Notes: generated by a model from the sequence alone, not told the origin. DNA of 64,000 bases from Lumbricus rubellus (GCA_945859605.1 OX243827.1:26429852-26493851); one strand, 5' to 3'. Counted from the stretch's first letter, positions 1 through 12,686 are shown. Numbers and translations: made by a program.

Positions 1-310
1 TTATGTTAACCAAAATTAAACGTTACTTTAACCTTTATACAACGTTCGTAAATGGGTAGCGGAAACGCTCATCTAACGTTTTGAAAAAACGTTGATAAAA
101 CGTAGATTTGGCACTTGATTTAATGTTTATAAAACGTTTATTGCAAACGTTAAAAGAGCGTTCTGCCAACCAAATTTAAACGTAACCTCAACATTGGCAT
201 AACCTTTATACAACGTTCGTAAATAGTTAGCGGAAACGTTCATCTAACGTTTGGATAAAACGTTAATAAAACGTAAATTTGGCAGTTTATTTTCCGTTTA
301 TAAAACGTTT
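1..310. repeat. AACGTT-rich tandem repeat
   Basis: Nearly two units of about 178 bp, rich in AACGTT and AAACGTT words; the second unit starts near 177. The word composition resembles the foldback element at 7873-11649, so this is probably the end of a related element cut by the window edge. No coding potential is seen. Confidence 0.6.
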
Positions 311-1963
311 ACATGGAAGTATGCAAATAATTAAATCGTTTATTTAATCAACCATCAAAGAAGCATATGCTATATATAAATATATCTAACATCAGAATGT
401 CTGAAAAATTAATTTCGATTAGGTTTATATAATTATATGGCACTGAAACTAAGGATGACAACAGGTTCTAGTTAACACCAAAATGTTTAAGTTCAGACAT
501 TCCACGTGCAAGTGCAATACCCTACAGTTATCAATAACCAGAGTTTCATAGATATGGTGAAAACAAATATACATATAATCTTTTCGCACTGCGAAATTTA
601 GTTTACTGTTAAATTAGACTATACACCAGTGTAAATATACACAGAGGCAGTTGAACTTCAAAACACGTTCTGATCGTTAATAAACTTTGTTGTGTCCTGT
701 GAAGCTTGATTAAGCAGATTAATTAAATAGAGTCTTAGCAAAAGAAACCTCAAAACTATCAATAATTAGTTTTATACAGGTGTGAAACAACAATGTTCAA
801 GTAGTCAGAACCCTAAAAATAAAAGTGCAGTATAAAGTGTAGACCTAATCTTTGATAAAGGTTCATTACACTAATGTCTTAACACAAACACAATAGTTTT
901 AAATTAAAAGAGCAGTCTGTTAGGCTTGCCTATGAATGTTCTAGAAATGTTACCAACAGCATTTTTTTTAAACCCTGCTTTTGAGGATTTGTAGCCATTC
1001 CTCTCCCCGGACGTTTAATCCTCCCACCGACAGTGTACGCATTGTGGCCAAGTTGGCTAGCGGTGCACTGTGCAGGTTAATCAAAAACTTTTCTAAACAA
1101 ATGTCTGTCTCTGTAAAGATATCAACCCTAACCTATCGGCTGACAGCCCAGAAAGCTAACCATGCAACAATCACAAGTCCACATGAATATCCACATAACG
1201 ATGATGCAACAATGCTGAAAAGACCTAGAATGGTCCATCGTAAGATTAGTTCCAAGTGTTTCTGGGATAATTGAGGTGGAAGGTGTAACATAGGACGTTG
1301 TTCCAAGAAGACGGTCCAATGCCTGTGGCTGATCGATGTGGTGCATCGTTGTAGATACGAGTGCAGCACCATGAAGTAGGTCCCCGACATGCTGTAGAGA
1401 GCATTGTTCCTCGTCCCGGCAGGATGAATGCAGGAACACAGAGCTCACTAGCGAATTCTAGTGTTTCTCTGAAACCAGAACGCAACCTTAGTTCAGTTAC
1501 TAATGTTATTGAAATTTTGAGTTTAGGCATATATCTCATTGTATCTGTGTAATATGCATGCGTGTTGTTGACATGGACACCCATTACAGGGTCATAATAA
1601 TTACACAGAAGATGTCACCGGAACATGCTAGTTATTAAACTGTAGCCCAACAAGTTACAGAAATTCATAATTGTCTTAGTTTTAAAATAATCAGGACAGC
1701 AGCCACGAAATCAGTCCAGTAAGATTCAGAGTCAGCCTATGATGGTTAAGCCGTTAATAATTATTTAAGAACAATATTACACTCGTAGGCGACTGAGCAA
1801 AACAAAAAAATACAAAGTGAGTTACAGTCCTGATCTATTTCCAGCAAACAAAAAGGTTACTCAGCAGAACAGTTCTAGTTTTATGAATGGCAAGATAAAG
1901 GCAATGAGATGACCTGTTTCAGCAATGATCAACTCCAGCAAAGAAAGTTTTAATTCAAGCATA
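311..1963. other. no recognised gene
   Basis: AT-rich sequence. Overlapping open frames between 981 and 1584 on both strands resemble no family I recognise, and none has convincing splice borders. A minus-strand frame near 1133-1390 has a hydrophobic stretch, but this alone does not support a gene. Confidence 0.5.
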
Positions 1964-3117
1964 CAGTAGTGGCCATATTATTATGGACAAGGCTAAAAAT
2001 ACAGTTATTTTCACATTTCGCACTTATTTTTTGCAATCAAAGGACTCAGAACATATGGTAAGGCATGGCAAGGCGTGGCAATGCATGGCAAGGCATGCCA
2101 TGACAAGGCATGGCAATCTATGGTAAGGCATGGCATAGCAGGGCAGTGCCATGCCATGCATACCATGTTATGGCATGGCATGGCTTGCATGCTTGGCATG
2201 GCAAGGCATGGCATGGCAAGGCATGGTATGGCATGGTAAGGCATGGCGTGGAAAGGCATGGTATGGCATGGCAAGGCATAGCTTGCATGGCAAGGCAAGG
2301 CATGGCAAGGCATGGCAAGGCAAAGCATGGTATAGTATGGCATGGCAAGGTAAGGCATGGCAAGGCATGGTAAGACATGGCTTGGCAAGGCATGGCGTGG
2401 CATGGCAAGACAAGCTTGGCATGGCAGGGCATGGCAGCGCAGTGCCATGCATACCATGCCTTGCCATGGCTTGCATGGCAAGCCATGGTATGGCATGGCG
2501 TGGCACTGCCTTGTCCTGCCATGCCATGACATGCCATGCCTTGCCAAGCCATGTCTTACCATGGCATGCTATGCTAGACCATACCGTGCCTTTCCATGCC
2601 ATGCTTTACAATGCCATGCCATGCCATGCCATATCATGCCTTGTCTCGCCATGCCATGCCATGCCATACCATGCCTTACCATGCCATGCCATACCTTGCC
2701 ATGTTATGCCATACCTTGCCATGCCATGCCTTGCCATGCTATGCCATGCTATACCATACCATGCCTTGCCATGCCATACCATGCCTTACCATGCCATGCC
2801 ATACCTTGCCATGTTATGCCATACCTTGCCATGCCTTGCCATGCCATGCCATACTATGCCTTGCCATGTTATGTCTTGCCATACCGTGCCATGCCATGCC
2901 TTGCCATGCCATGCCATACCATGACATTCCATGCCATATCATGCCTTGCCATATCATGCCTTGCCTTGCCATGCCATACCATGCCATGCCTTGCCATGCC
3001 ATGCCTTGCCATAATATGGCATTAGCATGTTCTCAGTCCTTTGATTGCATAAAATAAGTGTGAAATGTGAAAATAACTGTATTTTTAGCCTTGTCCATAA
3101 TAATATGGCCACTACTG
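1964..3117. mobile_element. Tc1/mariner-type MITE built of GGCAT-like pentamers
   Basis: The ends are inverted repeats of about 90 bp starting CAGTAGTGGCCATATTATTA, and a TA flanks each side (1962-1963 and 3118-3119), as expected for Tc1/mariner TA insertion. The interior (about 2055-3010) consists of GGCAT/GGCAA pentamers that switch near 2440-2520 to the complementary ATGCC/TTGCC pentamers, so the element can fold into one long imperfect hairpin. The long open frames here are products of the 5-bp periodicity, not genes. A second copy lies at 39541-40298. Confidence 0.85.
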
Positions 3118-4199
3118 TAGATACCATTTTTAAAGTCTTAAATGCAGTTGATGCATGGTAAAATTTTAAATATACAAGTCAGCACATTTATTTTCAAATT
3201 ATAAACTATATCTGGCATAATTACATTGCATTACTATCTTGAAGAAACAAAGCTGTGCCTTATGAAACAACGAAATAGTTAAATGGCAAGCCTGAATCAA
3301 GACAGGTTTTTAATATGATGGCATCGCAACACCGAAAACTGAGTATCTGAGTAAGTAAACAACAAAACGAGTGCTGCTACCTACAAGCCACATCCCACTG
3401 CAAAATGCACTCAATAAGTGCATTTCAAGACGAAATTTAAGCAATAAGGAATTTTTACAATAGAAAAGTGAGTGAAAGCCTCCAGAAAGATTTTAAAACG
3501 GTAATTTATCATTTTAATAATTCTTCGTTACTTGTACATGCAAGCTGCCTTTATCGTCCGGAAATTATAATTGGTGGAACAGAAATTTCATTGATGACAA
3601 GAAAGAATTCTTGCTAAACTAGCAGACTTTGGATTGACGAAAGTAATTCTTGCATAAATTGTGCACATGATTGGATTCATAAAAATAAACTTTGCACAAA
3701 TGCAACCTGCTATGCTTTGAGCATGCTATGATGCTATGGTATACTAACTAACACAGTTTAATATTTGATGCCATTAAAACTCAAGTAATTGCCTACTTAC
3801 TGAGAGCATTGAAATATGGGATGTGGCTGCAGCACTCTTTTTGAGCGAAGTGTATGGCGTTCATATTGCCATTGGTTACATAGATATGCATTCAGACTTC
3901 AGAATTATTCGATTGATGATGCCTTGTGCATCAGACCCCAACACAATGATAAACAATTACTAATCTAATTAATGACAAGCAAAAATTACAATATTAATTA
4001 CGCCACAAAGTCATGAATCTTACTCTGAATGTCTGTGTCATCCAATATTTGATCCTCCAGAACTGCGGTGGATGAAGATGGGTTATGACCGACTTCTTCT
4101 CATCTACAAAATTTCACACTACAAAAGTACACTTTTATCATAACCATCAACAACGCAGTCATAATTTTCGTCAAAAACATCGTCATAATAATTTGTCAT
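3118..4199. other. no recognised gene
   Basis: AT-rich sequence without a supported open frame, RNA gene or repeat structure. Confidence 0.5.
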
Positions 4200-4538
4200 C
4201 AAGACCGTAGCTAGGGGGTGTTTTAGGTGTTTGAACACCCCCCAAATGGAAAAAGCAAAAAATGATAGAATGCATTTACTAGCACATGATGTAAAACCAC
4301 GAAATAAAAACCACGAAAACACCAACTGAAATGAAAAATGTAACAAAAAATAGAATGAATTGGTGACATTTCTCTGAAGATTTCGGTCGAATGACTAAAA
4401 AAAAGTCATCAGTTTTTCAGACTAAAATTGGTGACATTTTCTGAGGATTTAGGTCGGATGATTAAATAAAGGTCGTCAGATTTTTGGAACCGGAAATTGA
4501 AAAATCACCCATGAAATAAAATCCTGGCTACGGCCTTG
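4200..4538. mobile_element. hAT-type MITE (CAAGACCGTAGC ends)
   Basis: Inverted ends CAAGACCGTAGCTAGG and CCTGGCTACGGCCTTG. The flanks form an 8-bp target duplication with one mismatch: TTTGTCAT at 4192-4199 and GTTGTCAT at 4539-4546. Same family as 49571-49885. No transposase is present. Confidence 0.8.
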
Positions 4539-4615
4539 GTTGTCATAAACATTACAAGCATTGTAATCAGCATGAGCTTTATTAAATAGAATTTCAAAAT
4601 TGTCACCATCATAAT

Positions 4616-4882
4616 CAGTGGCATACCCAAGGGGGGGTTTCGGGGTTAAACCCCCATTGGCTCAGGATTTTTTCCTAAATGTTATTTATCCACTTAAATA
4701 AGAAAAACAAAGCAATTGTTTGTAGTAACAATTGTTTTTCTTACTTTATTTTCTTTGTTACTTTATTCTCTTGTTATATACTGTAACACTGTTGGTTTGG
4801 TGTCAGAAAGAGGCCGGCATCCGGCCAAGTCATAAAAACCCCAAACTCCCACCCCCATCAGAAATTCCTGGCTACGCCACTG
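4616..4882. mobile_element. hAT-type MITE (CAGTGGC ends)
   Basis: Starts CAGTGGCATACCC and ends GGCTACGCCACTG. The perfect 8-bp duplication ATCATAAT lies at 4608-4615 and 4883-4890. Non-autonomous, 267 bp. Confidence 0.88.
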
Positions 4883-4890
4883 ATCATAAT

Positions 4891-5713
4891 AATTTTGGTT
4901 CCACGGCAAAGGGCTAAAAAATCAATGGTTCGCACCAAAATCCAGATTTTGTGTTAAAGTCAACAAGCTGAAACATCGAATATAAAATATAATAACTCGC
5001 AAAAAATTTAAAACTCTAACCCCCAAAACGTAAATCATTTAGGCCTACATTTACTGCATTTATCTTAAGTAGGCCCTAGCCTACAGCAAAAATATGTGAA
5101 TAAATTTAGTATTAGTTTTTCATAAATATTTCGGATTTTCAGTAGCGTAACCCATTGTTCTGACCGTTCTAAATTACTTACTACTGCATCATGCAGCATG
5201 GTTTTTAGCGTTAGTCGACTGTATACAAGATAGGGTAATCTTTCACTTTAGCGTCCGAAATTATTTCAATGGTTTTCAAGGTAGCATCCTATACCATATA
5301 CTCCGGGTTAGACTGATCGTTTCACTTCAGCGTCCGAAATTATTAATGTCAATCGCCTCATTAAGTAGATGCTATAGAACTTCTATTTACATAACCATTA
5401 TTTTTTAATCCTGCTCCGATTTAAGCAAGAATATTTTCATCAATCGAGTTCCAACTAGGCATGATTATTTTCATCAATCCAGCTTCCATTTAAGCAAGTT
5501 TCTGCAAACATGCGTCAGTGAACGCGTTATTTTGAAACTACGACATGCTGAAAACCTGAAGTATAATTATAACATCGGATGCAACCTTGAAATAACTTCG
5601 GACGCTAAAGTGAAGAATTACCCAAGTTGGACTGACGAAAAGGATTCTTTCTAAGAGTTGGAATGATTAAAATAATATTGCTTAAAGGCAAAAGTGGGAA
5701 TGATTAAAAATCT
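4891..5713. other. no recognised gene
   Basis: Noncoding. Several near-copies of a phrase around TTTCACTT(T/C)AGCGTCCGAAATT occur near 5238, 5320 and (inverted) 5596, suggesting a decayed repeat. TAGGCCTA words cluster near 5040-5085. Confidence 0.45.
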
Positions 5714-5932
5714 GGCGATCATGTACTATCAGGGGACGAAAAATACAGTGTCTTTTGCTATCAATCCACCAGAGTTTCTAATGGCTAAACTAACCCTAAC
5801 GCTAACCCTAACCGACCCTCACGATGCCTAACCTGAACCTAACCAACACTCACGAAAAAGACGTGCAATGACAACGCTGACGGCACTGCAAAATAAGTAA
5901 GAAATTTCGTCCCCTGATAGTACATGATCGCC
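5714..5932. mobile_element. small inverted-repeat element
   Basis: Inverted ends of about 28 bp beginning GGCGATCATGTACTATCAGG. The interior has CTAACCCTAACG-like phrases. No clear target duplication is visible, so the class is uncertain. The ends begin with GGC. Confidence 0.7.
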
Positions 5933-6597
5933 AAAAAGGCTAAATTTTCAGTTGGCCTGATTAAAATAATTAATTGTTATCGCGATAAAAGTGGGATTGG
6001 TAAAAGAAATAACGCTTCATTGAGCGAAAATTTTAGCACGTATAAACTACAGAACATCTATGGCACGCTTACAGCAAAGTTTCACAATGATCAATTTATT
6101 TCTCAAGTTATCAAAACATGAATTTCACTTCGTTTACCTTGCCTCGATTTGCTGAATACATTGACGTACACAAGAATTTGATGAGATTCTGCAATTATTT
6201 CACTTCGAAGGTTTCATTGTCACCACGTGGCTGAATTCCACTCTCTTCCAAGACAAAGAAACTGGTTGAAACCGGCCATGAAGACCGCAACGGTCACAGC
6301 CCACGTGCATTACATTTTCGTTTCAACCAATGAGAACAAAGTTCCGGCATTCCACAGGTCACTGTGATTTGAACCAGAGGTTTGCAGTAATTAAGTAAGT
6401 AAGTAAATGGGCTAACCGCAATCGTCAATTCAAAATTTTTGCGTACAAATACCGAAGTCAAATTCGCTTAATCCAAACAAAATTGTCAGGAATTAAGAGG
6501 GTAGTAAGTCAGAAACGTAGACAGCCATGGCTATAAGCTTAATAGGGCAAGCCAAGGCAAAACATCGGGGAAAATGCTCTTAGGCTAAAAAATAGAC

Positions 6598-7345
6598 ATG
6601 GACGCCTTAGCATTAGAGTTTCCTCTGATTACATTCTCACCTTTTGTGCGGGACCTTGGTATTATTTTAGATCAAGAGCTGACTTTCACTCGGCATATAA
6701 ACCTTCTATGCCGAAGCTGTTACTACCAGTTGCGTCAACTTAAGGTGGTCTCACGCTCTCTGTCTTTTAGTTCTGCCTCTACTCTTGTTCACTCTTTCGT
6801 AGTTTCTCGCCTTGACTACTGTAGCACCCTCTATTATGGACTACCGGCTGGCCGGATTGACTGCCTGGAACGAGTCCTCCGCTCTGCGGCGCGACTTGTT
6901 GGTCATATCCCAAAATATGGCCATGTCTCATCTTATATGCGGGATATCTTACACTGGCTCCCTTCTAAACAGCGGATTGCATACAGGGTCTGTGCCTTGG
7001 TTAGGCGGTGCATTGAAGGACTAGCTCCACCATATCTTCGAGAACTCTGCTGTTCCACCTTAGGAGTTCTGCGTCGATCCACCCTTCGATCGGCGAACCA
7101 AATTGAGCTTCTGGTTCCCCGCGCGCGGACTGCTATGCGACAGCGTCGTTCATTCTCAGTTGCTGGTCCTATCACCTGGAATGGTCTTCCTGTTGCATTG
7201 CGCCTAATTCCCAGAGGTCACTCCGCTCTGTTCCTCAAGAACCTAAAGACTGTTTTATTTAGCCGTGGTTGGGCCGGGAGCGCTTCTGAGTAGCCTACCT
7301 TGAAGAGGCGCTATATAAATTTCCGAAATAAAATAAATAAAATAA
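6598..7345 (+). mobile_element. 5'-truncated L2/CR1-like LINE, 3' end of reverse-transcriptase ORF
   Basis: An open frame of 231 codons (6598-7293) is the C-terminal part of a non-LTR retrotransposon ORF2. It has the after-thumb motifs typical of L2/CR1: DYCSTLYYGLP, RLVGHIPKY, LHWLPSKQRIAYR, GLAPPYLREL, TWNGLP and FLKNLKTVLF. It ends at TAG followed by a short 3' tail with GGGAGCGCTTCTGAGTAG, TTGAAGAGGCGCTATA and an AAATAAAATA-type end. The endonuclease and catalytic RT motifs are missing, so the copy is dead. Related fragments lie at 33885-34260 (minus) and 57611-57815. Its tail matches the tail of the tRNA-derived SINEs in this window. Confidence 0.9.
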
Positions 7346-7872
7346 ACCGGTTATTTTTCGTTTATTCAAGACAATTAGGCCTAAATTGACGTAACGCAAC
7401 ATATAAGCCTACATGAGGAAGGAAATTAAAATTAGACAAAACTTTTCCTTTCTGACAAATCATAGACTAGAAAGAAAGTTTTTGCCAGTTTCTAGAATTG
7501 CGAACAGGGCGAAAGTGTTCAATAAAGGAAGTTGGAATCATCTCGTCGGAAGTTTCAAAGTCATACATCCTGAAGGGTGAAAAACGTCCCTGTGAAAAGG
7601 CCTTTGTTCTGCATGGTTCCTGAGCTGCCACAAGGACCCAACGGACAATTTATTTGAGCCTAAATCCACTGGTTACTTCCCTCAAAGTTCGACCCGAACC
7701 TTAACGCGATGAGGGATAACAACTCGGTAGCCTGTAGGCGAATCAAATTCGGTATGGGAATGCCCGTAGAGGCTCTGTCATCAGACTGCCATCAGTGGTA
7801 GGCTAAGTGCTGTGCTGCTTGAGGTAGGCCTACAATCTAAGCGAACAGCCTTTGCAGGACGCGGGCAGCAGT
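7346..7872. other. no recognised gene
   Basis: Unique-looking noncoding sequence between the LINE and the foldback element. Confidence 0.5.
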
Positions 7873-10800
7873 CCAGGTAGCACGGAAACGTTTTTTTCAA
7901 CGTTTATTTTTAGTTGGGAACGTTGAATAATGGTTTACGTTACATTCTAAACGTCAGGATAACGTTGCAGAAACGTTACTAGGAAAACGGTTAGCCTATA
8001 TTACAAACGTTTCCCTATCGTTGAGGCAACGTTCGCACAAAATTTTGCTTGATGTTGCACATGATTTATTTGCATCCAGATTGGCCGCGTTTTCTATCAG
8101 ATAAATACAGATAGCCTACGTTTAAACACACGCCATATTGACAAAAAATAAATTTATTTCAGCATGGTTTAGCAAATGTTTCGGTAGGCCTAACGTTTTA
8201 GCACCGTTTGAAAAAATTCACTTAGCCTAAATTGACAATTTCATGAGCGTAGATAGCCTAAAGGGTGTCGAAACAGATGACCACATAGAGTCTCCTCAAA
8301 ATAAAAACCATTTAGACCTATTTAATTACGAAATTAATTACGTTTGCAGCCGAGCAATGTATGGAAACGTTCCCCAAACGTTTCGAAAACGTCTGAAGGT
8401 TTTATAGATTAAAAAATTGCCTTAATGTCAACGATGATTTTATAAACGAACTATTTTGAATTCAACTGGCATAGGCTAGGCCTAAGTAAGATGCAGTTGA
8501 TATTGGTTTAAACAATCCTTCTTTATGGAAAATACACTAATACTTAATCGAAACGTTTATGGACCATTAAAGTAACGTTTGCAGTCGAACGTTATTATGA
8601 AAACGTTCCCCAAACGTTTCGAAAACGTCTGAAGGTTTTGTAGATAATAAATTGCCTTAATGTTAACGAGGATTTAATAAACGAACTATTTTGAATTCAA
8701 TTGGTAGGCTATAGGCCTAGGCTAAGTTAGAAGCAGTTGATATTGGTTTAAACAATCCTTCTTTATGGAAAATGCACTAATATTTAAGAGAAACGTTTAT
8801 GGAACGTTAAAGTAATGTTTGCAGCCGAACGTTATGTGAAAACGTTCCCCAAATGTTTTGAAAACGTCTGAAGGTTTTATAGATAAAAAATCGCCTTAAT
8901 GTCAATGAGGATTTAACAAACGAACTATTTTGAATTCACCTGTTATAGGCTAAGTAAGATGCAGCTGATATTAGTTGAAACAATCCACCCTTATGGAAAA
9001 TCGACTAATATTATAATAAAACGTTTCTGGAACATTACACTAACGTTTGCAGCTGAACGTTATTAAGGAAACGTTTCCCAAACGTTTAGAAAACGTCTGA
9101 AGGTTTTATAGATAAAAATGTGCCTTTATGTTAATGGGGATTTCTTAAACGAACTATTTTGGATTCAACTGGTATAGGCTAAGTAACATGCAGTTGATAT
9201 TAGTTGAAACAATCCACCTTTATGAAAAATCGACTAATATTATGATAAAACGTTTCTGGAACATTACACTAACGTTTGCAGCTGAACGTTATTAAGGAAA
9301 CGTTTCCCAAACGTTTCGAAAACGTCTGAAGGTTTTATTAATTAAAAATTACCGATCATTGTATGGAAACGTTCCCCAAACGTTTCGAAAACGTCTGAAG
9401 GTTTTATAGATAAAAAATCGCCCTAATGTCAACGAGGATTTAATAAACGAACTATTTTGAATTCAACTGGTATAGCCTAGGCTAAGTTAGATGCAGTTGT
9501 TATTGGTTTAAACAATCCTTCTTTATGGAAAATACACTAATACTTAAGTGAAACGTTTATGTATCATTAAAGTAACGTTTGCAGCCGAATGTTATCTGAA
9601 AACGTTCCCCAAACGTTTCGAAAACGTCTGAAGGTTTTATAGATAAAAAATCGCCTTAATGTCAACGAGGATTTAATAAACGAACTATTTTGAATTCAAC
9701 TGGTATAGCTTAGGCTAAGTAAGAATGCAGTTGATATTGGTTTAAACAATCCTTCTTTATGGAAAATACACTAATACTTAATCGAAACGTTTCTGGACCA
9801 TTAAAGTAACGTTTGCAGTCGAACGTTATTATGAAAACGTTCCCCAAACGTTTCGAAAACGTCTGAAGGTTTTGTAGATAATAAATTGCCTTAATGTCAA
9901 CGAGGATTTAAAAAACGAACTATTTTGAATTCAATTGGTATAGGCTAAGTTAGAAGCAGTTGATATTGGTTTAAACAATCCTTCTTTATGGAAAATGCAC
10001 TAATATTTAAGCGAAACGTTTATGGAACGTTAAAGTAATGTTTGCAGCCGAACGTTATGTGAAAACGTTCCCCAAATGTTTTGAAAACGTCTGAAGGTTT
10101 TATAGATAAAAATGTGCCTTAATGTTAATGGAGATTTCTTAAAAGAACTATTTTGGATCCAACTGGTATAGGCTAAGTAAGATGCAGTTGATATTAGTTG
10201 AAACAATCCACCTTTATGAAAAATCGACTAATATTATGATAAAACGGTTCTGGAACATTACACTAACGTTTGCAGCTGAACGTTATTAAGGAAACGTTTC
10301 CCAAACGTTTCGAAAACGTCTGAAGGTTTTATGAATTAAAAATTACCGATCATTGTATGGAAACGTTCCCCAAACGTTTAGAAAACGTCTGAAGGTTTTA
10401 TAGATAAAAATTGCCTTAATGTCAACGAGGATTTAATAAACGAACTATTTTGAATTAAACTGGTATAGCCTAGGCTAAGTTAGATGCAGTTGTTATTGGT
10501 TTAAACAATCCTCTTTATGGAAAACACACTAATATTTAAGCGAAACGTTTATGGACCATTAAGGTAACGTTTGCAGCTGAACGTTATCTGAAAACGTTCC
10601 CCAAACGTTTCGAAAACGTCTGAAGGTTTTATAGATAAAAAATCGCCTTAATGTCAACGAGGATTTAACAAACGAACTATTTTGAATTCACCTGTTATAG
10701 GCTAAGTAAGATGCAGCTGATATTAGTTGAAACAATCCACCCTTATGGAAAATCGACTAATATTATGATAAAACGTTTCTGGAACATTACACTAACGTTT

Positions 10801-11649
10801 GCAGCTGAACGTTTTTATGGAAACGTTTCCCAAACGTTTCGAAAACGTCTGAAGGTTTTATAAATTAAAAATTGCCTTAATGTTAACGGGAATTTCTTAA
10901 ACGAACTATTTTGGATTCAACTGGTATGGGCTAAGTAAGATGCAGTTGATATTAGTTGAAACAATCCACCTTTATTGAAAATCGACTAATATTATGATAA
11001 AACGTTTCTGGAACATTACAGTATCGTTTGCAGCTGAACGTTATTATGGAAACGTTTCCCAAACGTTCCGAAAACGTCTGAAGGTTTTATAAATTAAAAA
11101 TTGCCTTAATGTTAACGGGAATTTTTTAAACGAACTATTTTGGTTTCAACTGGCATAGGCTAAGTAAGATGCAGTCGATATTAGTTGAAACAATCCACCT
11201 TTATGGAAAATAGACTAATATTATGATAAAACGTTTCTGGAACAGTACACTAACGTTTGCAGCCGAACGTTATATGGAAACGTTCCCCAAACGTTTCGAA
11301 AACGTCTGAAGTTTTTACAAATTTTGTTCAAACGTTGCTGAAACGTTACCGAAACGTTTGCTAAACCGAGCCAAATTAAATTGATTTTGTGTCAATAGGT
11401 CGTGTGTTTAAACGTCCCTGTATTTATCTGATAGAAAACGCGTCCAATCTGAATGCAAATAAATCATGTGTAGCATCAAGTAAAATTTTGTGCAAACGTT
11501 GTGTCAACGATAGGGAAACGTTTGTAACATAACCGTTTTTCTAGTAACGTTTTTGCAACGTTATCCTGACGTTTAGAATTTAACGCAAACCATTATCCAA
11601 CGTTCCCAACTAAAAACAAACGTTGAAAAAACGTTTGCGTGCTACCTGG
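7873..11649. mobile_element. foldback element with ~340-bp inverted termini and an internal tandem array
   Basis: The left end (CCAGGTAGCACGGAAACG, to about 8215) is the reverse complement of the right end (about 11330 to the terminal CGTGCTACCTGG), with many conserved AACGTT words. Between them lie about 15 tandem units, mostly ~235 bp with two ~70-bp short ones, recognisable by the repeated phrase GAAAACGTCTGAAGGTTTT (for example near 8388, 8622, 9091, 9622, 10317, 11072). No transposase and no clear target duplication are seen. It behaves like a non-autonomous foldback DNA transposon that captured or amplified a satellite. Confidence 0.8.
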
Positions 11650-11940
11650 GTGATATCAATGTTGTAGTTGTCACTACTTATTTCTCGAATAAGAATCCTG
11701 TTTTCAAGGTTGCGACTCTTTTCGATGGCGTTTTCATATTTGCAGGTCCGTAAAACTCTGATTTGATTCTATTTGTATAGCGCTGTTTAGCCTCAATCTT
11801 CATTCACTATAACTATTTCAACATTGACACGAAGGTCGAAGTGAGATACTGAAAACGAAGAGTCAGGGTTTGAATCCTGAAGTGTCGGCTCGTGTGCCAC
11901 AGTATACCATTGTGTTTGTTATGATTTCTGGCTTTTTTAG

Positions 11941-12190
11941 CGCCATAGAAATCCATGGATGGCATTGGCCGTGGAAGAGGACAGATACCAACGAAACGGC
12001 TTCTACAGAATATGAGACCGTGACTCGGAACAAAAGTCGATCAGATGCTGATGCTTCCATCTATACTGACTTGAAATTGATCCAAAGACCAGCGTCTTCC
12101 AACAATGACATCTACGCCAACGTACAGCCAACGGGAGCAACAGTAGACATGGACATGCACGACGTTTATGTAAATTCACGCGATTTATAG
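11941..12190 (+). CDS. terminal exon: tyrosine-motif cytoplasmic tail of a lectin-type receptor (partial)
   Basis: A splice acceptor (TTTTTTAG) ends at 11940. The exon, entered in phase 2, encodes 82 residues and stops at TAG 12188-12190. It holds four tyrosine motifs: EYETV, SIYTDL, DIYANV and DVYVNS. SIYTDL fits the ITIM pattern S/I/V/LxYxxL. YANV and YVNS are YxN sites of the kind bound by Grb2-type SH2 domains. The paralogous exon at 48796-49425 shares EYET, IYTDL, AN and DxYV in the same order. The transmembrane exon at 63729-63828 ends in phase 2, compatible with such a tail. Upstream exons of this gene are not visible; the foldback element lies just upstream. The function as a signalling tail is inferred from the motifs; I do not recognise a named gene. 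Confidence 0.6.
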
Positions 12191-12686
12191 CCAATGATTT
12201 AAGCTACCCTCATTTATTCATAATGACCCTCACTTTTAACCCCACGTAATCTCGAGGTCAATAGCCTTCAGTGTAAGCATTGAGCTACAAGTGTGCACAC
12301 ATTGCTAATTGAGTGTATATAGCATGTATGCACGTGTGTATGCAAGTAGGCAGTGTGAATATACATGCATGAATGCATGTGCACGCGTATGAATAAATGT
12401 ACTATGTACATTATGTACCCATGGTTCTATACCTGCGTGTACCTGTGGAATGTGGACGTGTGTATGTACTAGCCTTTGTATGCAGGCCTAGATGCAAAAT
12501 AATATGAACACACCACTGTTCAGCTATCTTGAGAAACAACTGGACTTTAGATCCTTGAAGTCTGCTTTTGAACTGCAAATCCAGTTTATACATGTATAAT
12601 CATTATCATATCTCGTAACTTAGAGGTTTATAGCTCATTTTGATCTTACCGTGACACTGTCTGCGATATACTGAATTCATGGTATC

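Noticed and set aside
1128..1584. Overlapping minus-strand frames with a hydrophobic stretch
   Set aside because: No family resemblance, no clear splice sites, and frames open on both strands.
2011..3057. Long open frames on both strands (up to 257 codons) rich in Met, Pro, Cys, His, Trp
   Set aside because: They are translations of GGCAT/ATGCC pentamers, open in many frames at once; the same occurs at 39546-40240.
5785..5850. Telomere-like CTAACCCTAACG run
   Set aside because: Short, irregular, and internal to a small inverted-repeat element; a similar phrase is inside the element at 34749-34945.
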